NCBI GenBank assembly: GCA_029255685.2
Contig: CM055316.2
Coordinates: 78,180,861-78,244,860 of the forward strand
DNA from: Silene conica
Lineage: Eukaryota; Streptophyta; Magnoliopsida; Caryophyllales; Caryophyllaceae
Direction of reading: 5' to 3'
DNA length: 64,000 bases
The notes below the pieces were generated by a model. It searched no databases, had not been told where the DNA came from, and worked only from the letters and a program-made list of their open reading frames with translations. Position numbers and translations under genes: made by a program. Every line of letters starts with the position of its first letter. Position 1 is the first letter of the stretch. Of the stretch, positions 47,622 to 56,700 are shown piece by piece.

Positions 47622-48262
47622 TGTTGGGATGACGGACATTGTGGTTTCCGGGTTATTTCCCACGGCCAGCGGGGACAGGATCGGAGGACGATTATCTTGT
47701 TATGGGGGAATGATGTGGCCAAGAGATGAGGAGCCGCGATGTATACAAAGAATTATTCGGTAACTTTCTGTCACCAACGACGGGTTTCACAGGGTTTGAT
47801 ATGAGTTTGATACGTGCCGAGTTTTTCCTTTCAATTGGTTGTGGTCAGGATTATTGGATGTGTGGTGACCATTTGCTTGTCTTTGTCACCTTGTTCAATT
47901 GGACCATTTGTGTTATCGGTCATGTAAGGGGGGAAGATGGAAAAAGTTTGGACCGGGAGTTGCAGTACTATCTTACCATTGACGTCCTCAGTTAAAGATC
48001 GAAAATCGGTCGGTGCTTTATGGGTTGTCCTTTACCCACTGGATGCGGTTGCATTCATGCACGTCACCCGAGGACGTTCCTATGCCACCACTTAACCCCT
48101 CCTGGTTGACGTTCAAGGATCGTAGTGTCGATAACCTTGAGAAGTTATATGAAAGGAACATACAACATTGGCACACTTCAATGGGTTCGACGTCACACCG
48201 CCGTCGTAGAAAATCGAAAAGGTGCGACCTCCGGTGTGGCCAGTATCATATAAGTAGATAGT
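47622..48262 (+). pseudogene. OTU-like cysteine protease domain of the MULE protein (unit B, decayed)
   Basis: Continues the transposase gene after the TRIM: GWVDVG left of it, then DDGHCGFRVISH with the catalytic-type DGHC at 47631-47642. The C-terminal part reads THWMRLHSCTSPEDVPMPPL, NPSWLTFKDRSV and LEKLYERNIQHW, including the His-Trp expected for the OTU catalytic His (about 48037). The frame changes several times, so it is not a working gene. OTU domains cleave ubiquitin-like chains. In some plant MULE proteins an OTU-like domain follows the transposase; this is recalled and was not checked here. Confidence 0.75.
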
Positions 48263-48395
48263 TCGAAGTAGTTATCGGTTTAATTTGAAAATGTAACCAT
48301 TTTAATTTTAAAAATTAACCGTTTTAATTTGAAAAAGTAGCCTTTGTTATTTGAAAAAGTAGTCGTTTTAATTTGAAAAAGTAGCCGTTATAAAA
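48262..48395 (+). repeat. Short tandem repeat between the OTU domain and small ORF (unit B)
   Basis: Four to five units of about 24-28 bp on the theme 'ggttttaatttgaaaaagta' (48266 on). It is equivalent in place and wording to 32060-32215 in unit A. AT-rich; could be the 3' end or promoter spacer of the flanking genes. Confidence 0.75.
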
Positions 48396-48464
48396 TAATA
48401 GTAAATCTTTGTGCAGTTCTCCATCCATTGCAATTCAATTCACATCAACACAAAAACGAAAAAC

Positions 48465-48933
48465 ATCGCAACGAATGCTCAACAAATTAGAATGGTTCAA
48501 CAAAAAATCGATTCAATTGTTTTCGAGTTACCAAAGTTAGTCAACCGTCTTGAGTTAGTCATCCCAAGTGCTACGGTGTGGAACCTCCTAGAACAACCCC
48601 CAATTGCATGCTGTGTGTCATATTGGCTAAGAACTGGGAGGATGTGCTAACCCCTCGGGTACATGATGATATCGTGTTTGCGGATCGTTACAGAGCAAGA
48701 AGTAGGAGTATGGTAAGTTCCAAAACGATGTCATTGAATACTTAATTCGTGTTCGAACCGTCTTCGATTATGCAACCTTGTCAAACTTATGCGCTGGAAG
48801 AATTTTCGACCTCAACAACGAAAAAATCGAGATACTTGATGTCTATGATGAATACATTGCCAGACAACCCGAAAAAATTATACCGGAAGATGATTTAGAT
48901 GACATGAAGTCCTCAACTTCGGATGATAACTAA
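48465..48933 (+). pseudogene. Conserved small ORF of unknown function, unit B copy
   Basis: About 150 codons. First part QKIDSIVFELPKLVNRLELV then IPSATVWNLLEQ; middle NWEDVLTPRVHDDIVFADRY; last part QNDVIEYLIRVRTVFDYATL, SNLCAGRIFDLNNEKIEILD, VYDEYIARQPEKIIPEDDLD, ending SSTSDDN and a stop (48931). Two frame changes and a stop near 48703 break it. The C-terminal 70 codons are open and match unit A. I do not recognise a known domain. It is acidic at the C terminus and probably helical. It lies head-on to the PMD gene. Confidence 0.6.
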
Positions 48934-49212
48934 TTAGTATTGTGTCGTTTTTATTAATGTTATCTACCTTTTCAATGGTTTTAATTAAGTAGTATTGTGT
49001 CGTTTTTATTTACCTTGTAACTTTTCTATGGTTTTAACGAAGTTATATTGTGTTGTTTTCCATCATAACACTAAAATGAACATTAACAACCTAACATAAA
49101 TCCATATTAAAACAACAAAAACAACTAAAATGAAAAAGAAACAAACTAACAGAAATCCGTACTAAAACAATACAACAATCCATTAAAACAACAAACTATT
49201 AAAAAATCCGTC

Positions 49213-51168
49213 CTAATCATCATCACGTCCGAAATACGGACCCAACTCCCTCATCATCTTCTGAAAACAATCTATAAACGCCTCTTCTGTCGGTTGTGCG
49301 AATAAGTTCTTTACGTGCCGACTAACGGTCAAGGCGACTTCTGGCTCTTCGTGCATTGGAAGTGTGCGCAACTCCAATCTTTGTTCAGGAGGGAAAAAGT
49401 ACGGGTGAGATACATCCCGATACCACTTCAAGTAACCTCTCTCAACCTCAAACGACATATACGCTGGAGTAGAACGGTGATGAAAAGCTATGTTCGCTCT
49501 TTTGAATCCCCAACTCTTATCAACATCTTCACTGAACTCAACTCTATAGTTGCCCTTTGCCGGGCGTTGCTCGATAGAAGGAGAATGCATCGGGGACGGG
49601 ATTATCTGACGATACCCAAACTGGCGCATGCACCGATCGGGATAGTACGGTTCCACTATGTTGAGAAATCTGATAAAACCGGAGTAAAGGGATACCCTAC
49701 ACTCAGCCTGAGGACGACTACAGTAAGGTAACCATCGGACGTGATGACGCTTAAGCGCGTCCAAACTCTGTCGATGCAACTTTAACATCTTCCGATCACC
49801 CTTAAACCGAGGTACGCGAGACCAAGCCTCTACTAGTGGTCTGCCATCACAATACCGTCTACTCCCGGGTCGAAACTGGGGAAAGTACTCATATATCCAA
49901 GCTTGTAACAACGGTAGACATCCACTAACACCGGTACTCTCCCGTCGGGATGCTATTCCCAACTGCCGGTATAAGTAAGCTAAACAAGCCGCACCCCAAG
50001 CATACCGACCAACATTGTCTACATCATCAAGCAAAGGCAGCAACTGAGCGATCACCCTATCACCCGATTTGTCCATGAAAAGAGTATGGCCCAGTAAAAT
50101 AATGATGTATGCCCTGAAGGAATCAGGTTCGTTTCCATTCTCAACCACTTCTTTTAACGCAGAAGTCAACAAACCACCTCCCTTATACAACCGTTGATCT
50201 ACAACAGGAACTCCGAAAAAGCTAGCCACCTTCCTCCTCAAATCCATATCTTCCATACTAGAACCCTCCCCAACCGTAGTCATACCTTCCACAAAAACCC
50301 GCTCACCACTAGCCTTCAATCCAAGAATTCTTTCAACATCATGTAGCATTATACTGATCTCACCAAAAGGCATGTGGAAAGTGTTAGTGTCGGGCTGCCA
50401 CCTCTCTATGAAAGCACTCAAAAGGTTATCGTCTAGACCAGTGGTGAAGCAACCCCGCAAAACACCTAGCCCGCTATCAATTACCTTTTCAGACACATAT
50501 TCGGAGAGCTTCATCTTCCTAATCTCCCTCGAAATTGCCGGCCTATCGTAGCACTTAATCCACGATCTCAACCGCTCCACATCGGGTTCAGTCCAACTAC
50601 TGAACGCTACGTGTCCACCAAAACTCCGTAAGACAAACCAATTACTAGGCCCACCCTCAACACGATCTCTGAGGATCCAAGAATCATCTCTGCTCCCTGA
50701 CCTCGGCCTCTCCGTGCTTGTCTCCCTAACTCTCACAAAGCGGCCTAAGGTATTTCGACCCACCCGGTGAGTAACCGGTAAGTGCGATGGACGGTTCAGA
50801 GGATCCCGAATTAACCGCTCCTCATCCTCCTCCCCCTCCTCCCCCTCCTCCCCCTCCCCCTCGTCTGCCGCCTCCTCCGACCCCTCATCGGCTACACGTC
50901 GGAAACTATCGGCTATTTCTCGTCCCATCTTCTTCTCCGAATCACCACTACTGAAGTGACCACTACTAACGTGATCAGGAGTAGGAATCACAACCGTCTG
51001 AGGTGTCGGCTGTGACCGTGGTGGAGGCGGTGACAACTGTCTCGAAGCTTGAGACATCAAACAACGCTTAGAAGATGTCACATTTTGATCAAGGATATGG
51101 TCCGACATTTTCATAACAGTTGCCGCCATATGATCTAACTCTCTATCTCTTTCACTAGTCACCTTCAT
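49213..51168 (-). CDS. Plant mobile domain (PMD) protein, intact, MULE-borne
   Basis: 651 residues from ATG 51168 (MKVTSERDRELDHM), chosen because unit A starts at the matching place (MQIASEEDRAL); the frame is open for 14 more codons upstream. The N terminus is Ser/Pro-rich, followed by an acidic Glu/Gly run (EEAADEGEGEEGEEGEEDEE). The PMD domain spans about residues 180-560: FGGHVAFSSWTEPDVERLRS, GCFTTGLDDNLLSAFIERWQ, TNTFHMPFGEISIMLHDVER, LLGHTLFMDKSGDRV, VEPYYPDRCMRQFGYRQIIP. PMD is known from MAIN/MAIL1 (nuclear, linked to genome stability and silencing) and from transposon-borne genes; its biochemical role is unknown. No stop or frame change is seen, unlike every other gene in this unit. 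Confidence 0.85.
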   Translation of the reverse strand: MKVTSERDRELDHMAATVMKMSDHILDQNVTSSKRCLMSQASRQLSPPPPRSQPTPQTVVIPTPDHVSSGHFSSGDSEKKMGREIADSFRRVADEGSEEAADEGEGEEGEEGEEDEERLIRDPLNRPSHLPVTHRVGRNTLGRFVRVRETSTERPRSGSRDDSWILRDRVEGGPSNWFVLRSFGGHVAFSSWTEPDVERLRSWIKCYDRPAISREIRKMKLSEYVSEKVIDSGLGVLRGCFTTGLDDNLLSAFIERWQPDTNTFHMPFGEISIMLHDVERILGLKASGERVFVEGMTTVGEGSSMEDMDLRRKVASFFGVPVVDQRLYKGGGLLTSALKEVVENGNEPDSFRAYIIILLGHTLFMDKSGDRVIAQLLPLLDDVDNVGRYAWGAACLAYLYRQLGIASRRESTGVSGCLPLLQAWIYEYFPQFRPGSRRYCDGRPLVEAWSRVPRFKGDRKMLKLHRQSLDALKRHHVRWLPYCSRPQAECRVSLYSGFIRFLNIVEPYYPDRCMRQFGYRQIIPSPMHSPSIEQRPAKGNYRVEFSEDVDKSWGFKRANIAFHHRSTPAYMSFEVERGYLKWYRDVSHPYFFPPEQRLELRTLPMHEEPEVALTVSRHVKNLFAQPTEEAFIDCFQKMMRELGPYFGRDDD

Positions 51169-51550
51169 TAAACAAATTAAAATGATCAAAAACATATTAA
51201 AAACAAACAAATAAAATGCTAATTTAAACTAACAAAAAACAATACAGTAAATGAATTTACACTATTGAACCGGTTAAATTAATACAAATTATCGACTATC
51301 AAAGACAATTTCTAATTAATTTTTTTTGAAATTAAACATTTAGTTAGATAAATTTCATCGAATATCTTGTTATTGGATAATTTTTATCGAATATCAAGTT
51401 ATTCAAAAAAGTTTCATAAAAATTCGTAATTAAATAAGTAAATAAATTAAGAAAATTATAAAACTACCAAATAAATGAATTTACAATATTAAACCGGTTA
51501 AATTAATGCAAATTATCGACTTCCAAAAAAAAATTTAAGAAAATATACGT

Positions 51551-51970
51551 ACCATGGACGAACGTTAAACATCAAGGTGAATCTCATGGACAGACGTTGA
51601 ATATCAACGTCCAACCATGGTTTGACGTTGATATCCAACGTTCATGCCATGGATGAACAAATTTCTGGGTTGGGGCTGCCATTGAGGGACGCAGATTTTC
51701 AATGTCCAGCCATGGTTGGACGAAGAATGTCCACGTTCAGCCATGGAGCAGACACGTAGCTTCAACGTTCACCATGGCCTGGACTGTGAATCATCACATT
51801 CTGACGTGGACTGAACGAACAAACCTGACGTCTGGCCATAGAAGGAACGAAGAAACCTGACGTCTGGCCATGGCACAACGTGCATCTTCATCGTTTGGCC
51901 ATGGATTGAACGAACAATCCTGACGTCTCTCCCATGGCAAACAAAGACATTGAACGTTGATGCCCAACAA
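51551..51970. repeat. Array of CCATGG-centred palindromic words, upstream of the PMD gene
   Basis: At least eight units such as 'accatggacgaacgttaaac', 'gacgttgaatatcaacgtcc', 'aaccatggtttgacgttgat' and 'gccatggattgaacgaac' in alternating orientation with 20-60 bp spacing. Same style as 36077-36440 and 52925-53255. It lies between the PMD gene and the right end of unit B. Confidence 0.7.
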
Positions 51971-52275
51971 CGTTCATCGTTCAACAACTCGCAACATTCA
52001 ATCACTCAATCTTTACACAAATCGAACATTCAATCAACTAATATACATGATTTTATGAACAACAAAACAAATTAACAACTAATTAACATAAATTCAACAT
52101 GAACACAACAAATCTCAACAAATTTCAACAAAAATCAACCCAATAATCAACCTAATTCAACTAAACAAAAACATCAATTTGATCTATAAATTCCAACTAA
52201 AAACTTAAAACAACCACATAATCATTTCCAAAAAGCATTCAACATAATATTCTTGTTTCAATACATTCAATTCCT

Positions 52276-52323
52276 AAACTACAACAACAACAGCATCAGA
52301 GCCTTAGTCCCAAAATATTTTGG
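52276..52323 (+). repeat. Dispersed repeat fragment (copy 3 of 3), SINE/RTE-like
   Basis: 'ctacaacaacaacagcatca' and 'gagccttagtcccaaaat' match copies at 5391 and 15818; the rest is cut off at 'ttttgggg'. Confidence 0.55.
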
Positions 52324-52375
52324 GGATTCAATTCCTAAACTAATACAAAAAAAATCATAAATTACCTTTAGAATT

Positions 52376-52920
52376 ATGGTTGTAGAAGTGGCGGCAGAAG
52401 GAGAGTGGTGGTGACAGTGGCGGTGGAGGTGATTGCTAGTGGTTAACGATCGGTGGTGGTGGTGGCGTTGGTGGCCGACTATATGGTGGTGGTGGAAGTT
52501 TGAGTGGTGAAAGTTAGTTTTTGGGGAAATTGAAATAGAGAGAAGAAGAACAAACTAGTGAGAGATGGAGGCTAGGGAGCGTCTTTTTTATGAAAATCGC
52601 CGACTACGTTAACTAAAACGCCAACTACTTTTACTAATCGGGTAAACATATAATCATGTGACTGTAAGTCTGTAACATTCATAAACTAATTTACGATTCA
52701 ATACAAAAAAATGAAAAAAATACCATAAGTCGGCAGAAATGGTGGCAACACGGAGGTTGGTGTGGTGGGGAGAATGACGGTGGTGGCAAAAGTGGTGGTG
52801 AAGGCGGTGTAGTTTCAGGAGAAATTTAATAGAGAAGGGAAAAAGGGAGGTAGCGAGAGACGGAGGGTAGCGAAAGTAATGTACACTAAAAACGCTAAAT
52901 ACGTTTACAAATCGGAAAAA
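52376..52920. repeat. Two related GGTGGT-rich segments at the right edge of unit B
   Basis: 52376-52640 and 52720-52920 share an order: 'ggcggcagaagg' or 'ggtggcaacacgg', then GGTGG runs, then 'gagagaagaaga' or 'gagaagggaaaaag', then 'gagagatggaggctaggga' or 'gagagacggagggtagcga', then 'aaaacgc' and 'cgtt' near the end. This looks like an end segment that was duplicated. The left copy carries the sequence that pairs with 35756-35795. Confidence 0.55.
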
Positions 52921-52924
52921 AACG

Positions 52925-53255
52925 CATCATGGACTTGACAATGAAATTTATCATCTCACCATGGAAATATGATGAATTTCATCGTCACAACCATGGATGA
53001 ATGATGAATATTAACACCTCCGTATGGATAGAAGCTGATATTCAACATACATCCATGGATCAAACGTTGAATATCTAAGTGCTCTCCATGGAATACACGT
53101 TGAAGATCAACATGCATCCATGGGCACATGTTGATATTCAACGTCCAACCCATGGAGTGCACGTTGAAGATCAACGTGGGTACCAGCAATTGACAATGAA
53201 GATCAACGCATGACCATAGCTTCCACGTGAATTTCAACGTCTGATTTCCCATTAC
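52925..53255. repeat. Second CCATGG-centred array right of unit B
   Basis: Units such as 'catctcaccatggaaatatg', 'acaaccatggatgaatgatg', 'catacatccatggatcaaac', 'gtccaacccatggagtgcac' and 'ttgaagatcaacgtg' in alternating orientation. It continues the pattern of 51551-51970 beyond the duplicated end segment. Confidence 0.65.
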
Positions 53256-53380
53256 ACCACACTCACTCAATCTTATTGAATACTTTTCCTAAAATTCGAT
53301 TAAATTTCGAATTACAAGGTATGTCAAGACCGATTTATGGAGTAAGTGTGTTATGTAGCTTTTACTAAAATAAAATTCCG

Positions 53381-53560
53381 AGAACAAGAGTTGCTCAAGT
53401 GATACGAGCTCTCATATCCACCCAAGAAGCCGGGGATTCGATTCTCATGAAGTAATTGGTGACGATGTATAATAAGTTTCCGTGGTACAATAATCTCGAC
53501 ATATTACACATTTACACTGGATCGGACTAAAAGGGTTTCACAAAGTTTCGAGATACAAGT
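53381..53560 (+). mobile_element. tRNA-derived SINE, degenerate
   Basis: An A-box-like 'ttgctcaagtgatacgag' (53391) and a B-box-like 'ggggattcgattctc' (53433) stand at the spacing of a tRNA-type Pol III promoter. They are followed by a non-tRNA body ('tttccgtggtacaataatct'). Ends and target duplication are unclear. It lies just beyond the DMS3 3' end. Confidence 0.5.
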
Positions 53561-53791
53561 TACTCCGTATTATACATCAGTCTTCGGTCGGCATAACATC
53601 AGCTCAACCCGACTGTTGGGCAATATAAAGACCGACACCTCATAAAAAACCTCAGTTTTCAGGGGAAGGGTTTAATAAAACCTCAGCCCTTTCACAACTA
53701 CAGATGACTGCTACAAACTATGGTAGAAATAAACCCGAAATGACAAACCACATAAAACTCGCACCAAACATGAACAGAAAAAGGACCATTG

Positions 53792-56700
53792 CTATTTCGC
53801 TTCTCGACCTAATATCTGGAGTTGATGCTGCCAATATGAAACAATTGTGGTTCAGTATACTACATGAAATATCGCTCGTGTTGGAAACACCTAGAAACTA
53901 GGGCAATTTGTGTCGGAGAATTATATGTCATTATATGTAGCAACTGGTTAAAACTGAATTGTCGAACAAAGGTAATAACCGACTGTATTTTGCCCTTCGT
54001 TTCATCCAAGCCAAAGACAGTCGACATAGAATGTATAGAAGGATTTACCTTAGTTATGGCAGATGAGCTGTCCTTCAGGAGCTTGAGGAAATCCTGCTTC
54101 CGCAACTGGAAGTTATATTTTTCTTGATCCAATAATGATTGTTCTCTCCGGATATCCTCTTGAAGTCTTTCCTTTTCCCATTTCCGTTGCTTGAGCTGGT
54201 TCTCAAGCTCGTGATGGTTTCCAGAAAGGCGATGCCTTAGAGAGCTTATTGGGAACCTTACACTTACGTCCTCCCTTCCACGAAAAAAAGTAGAAGCAAC
54301 AAGTAATTAGTAAAGTTCATATCAAAATGGAAAATGTACTAGCTTCATTCCCAAAATAACTAAAATTGTAAGAGATCTAAGCAATGGAAGACTTTAGTTC
54401 AAATTGGTCGTCGTTAGTCCAAGATTCACCAGTAGATCTACGTAATGCTTAACTATGTCAAAAAGAATCAAACGCATGAACTGATAGATGAACCATCTCA
54501 ACTAAAACCTTAAGGTAATGGTTGGCTTAAAGAGTGGTTAGTTTGCACCGGCTCCCCATACCATGCTGGGTTTCCACTTCGTGAGTTTTCGAGGGGTTCT
54601 GAGGTTGCACTCTGATACCATGATAGATAAACCATCTCAACCAAAACCTTAAGGTAATGGCTGAGGCCCAACTATTATTAATATTTCTATTATGAACGTG
54701 TGTGAGTATCTATAGGATCTAAATAATACTTGAACAAGTACCTGGTACCGAGGGAGAAGACACCATCATCCCTGATCATCCCGCCATCTAAAGAAACAGC
54801 TCCCTCAATGATACATGGAAGAGCAAGAAGCATCTCAGCTCTAGTTTTGTACACTTGAAGACGTGAGAAGAGAGTATAGAATAACGTTTCTCTAAGACCA
54901 CAACCGCTAGATGTCAAACAAACTAAATGGTCTCTATCTATGTGGACCATATTTACGGCAAATCCAAGAAAACCAGCTGGAATGTCACCGTTCGGCAGTC
55001 TTGGCTTTGGAATATCAAGTATCCGTTGGGGATCGTCTGCTACAATTTCACCTGGATATGGCCTGCATAAAGGAAAATGTTAGGAAAGACTAAATACAGA
55101 AGATCGGCTTATATAGTATAGAGTTTGCGAAACCATGCCTTAAATTTTCAAGACACATAACAAGAAACCGGCCCTCCAAAGTTTGTCCAACAGACGCTCC
55201 AAGTGCATAAATACCAGTAAATTTGTTCACAGCTCCTTCATAATCGTACGTCTCTAGAGATTTGATGCCGTCACGAGTCTTACAGACTATTGCAAGCATT
55301 GTCGGCAAACCTAGGTACTCAGAGAAAAGCCTGAGGTGACATGCCACAACAAGATGAAAATTGAGAATGCGAAAGATCAGACAGACTAAAAGCTTTGATG
55401 CTTCAATTGCAATTTTTTACTGTTAAATTAATCATCACTATCTACTATTTGACTCCACAAATTCTGCAAACATGCTACCTGCTGAGATTACCGTCGTTAA
55501 CTTTGCCCAGCATAGCAACCACCCCAAGAAGTTCTTGGGACAAAGTAGGATTAGCAAGTTGGATACCATGGCAGCTTTTGAGCACGCAAAAAATAACAGC
55601 TGCAGATTTTTCTTGCTTCAAGATTTGCTCAACAGTTTCCTCCTCACTACGACCACGGGAAGAATCATCACCTTCAGTGTTGGGCAAATCTGATGAAAGG
55701 GACTTACCAAGGTTGACTACAAAAGCGGAAAATTAAGTTCATTAGATATGACTACAAAATCACATGGTGATAAACTGATTACTGATAAGTCAACATCACA
55801 GTCCACAAATACTCAAGTCTCGCCTAAAAATGTAGACTAAAAAGGCCGAACCATCTTCGTCATATAACAATGTTTGCCATGGGAAAAAGAGAATCTAAAC
55901 ATGAACACGGGGAAAGAAAATTAAGAGTTAACAAGTTCAGTGCGATTCCATTGCTGTCTATGCTGCAGGAAACTTCTGGAATTACAAAAGCAAATTACAG
56001 TCTGTCTCACGAGTCATACATGTTACATCTGCCGACAACAGACTCTGTCAGAAAGAGAAATATGAATAATATTATTACTCCTATTTCTGATAAGGGGACT
56101 ATCACCTTAACCTAACATAATACAATGCAGAAGGAGACCTTAAGCGCTAATATTAGGTCACGAGAGGTACACAGTTCTTTCAAATAGCAAGCATAAATTT
56201 TTAAAAATATATTTAAGGAAGTGAAAGAATTCAGGAAATCTCTCAATACCACGTCAGAACAATTTCTGTTGTAAAATGCAAGGAAATGTGAAATTAAGAT
56301 GTTGCTCTGGAGGCACAGCCGGAACTTTTTATGAACAGACTACAAAGAGTCGTGCATGGCTTTCTACAGCGTTGAACAGCCCTATGAAAAGGCAAAAGAG
56401 CTGTATCATGTGGTTTCTATAGAATGACATAGTAGATTGTCCTGCATCTCCTAAATCGCAATCAAAGTGTCAACTTAGAAACAAGTCTTCTAGTCTACTT
56501 TCTGTCCGACACAATCAGCCGATCAGGTCATAGTCATGCATCTTCCCTTAATCTTCTCGTTATATACAACAGAGCAGAAACTAAAAATCTAGTATATACC
56601 TTGCAAATCAAGAATGGTATCATCCAGCTGATTTTTCTGAACCTTCAGAAATTTCAAATTATCCTCGTGCTGTCTCATTTTAGACCCAGCTTTCTCTAGT

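Larger units (their letters stand above)
35756..52619. mobile_element. MULE-OTU-PMD unit B, with nested Helitron, TRIM and LTR element
   Basis: A Mutator-like unit of about 8.5 kb before later insertions. Matching inverted sequence at the two sides supports the limits: 'gacgtagtcgg' then 'ttttcataaaaatgacg' at 35756-35795 versus, reversed, 'aacgtagtcgg' then 'ttttcataaaaaagacg' at 52580-52619. Inside: a long hairpin (36077-36345), a FAR1-MULE-SWIM-OTU gene on plus, a tandem repeat, a small ORF on plus, and a PMD gene on minus. Nested elements: Helitron 37390-38313 and TRIM 39559-47616 carrying an LTR element. True termini and a 9-bp target duplication were not confirmed; related arrays continue to about 53255. 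Confidence 0.65.

Noticed and set aside
48262-48395. CRISPR-like look of the short AT-rich repeats
   Set aside because: Units are imperfect and run together without unique spacers of even length, and the genome is a plant's.
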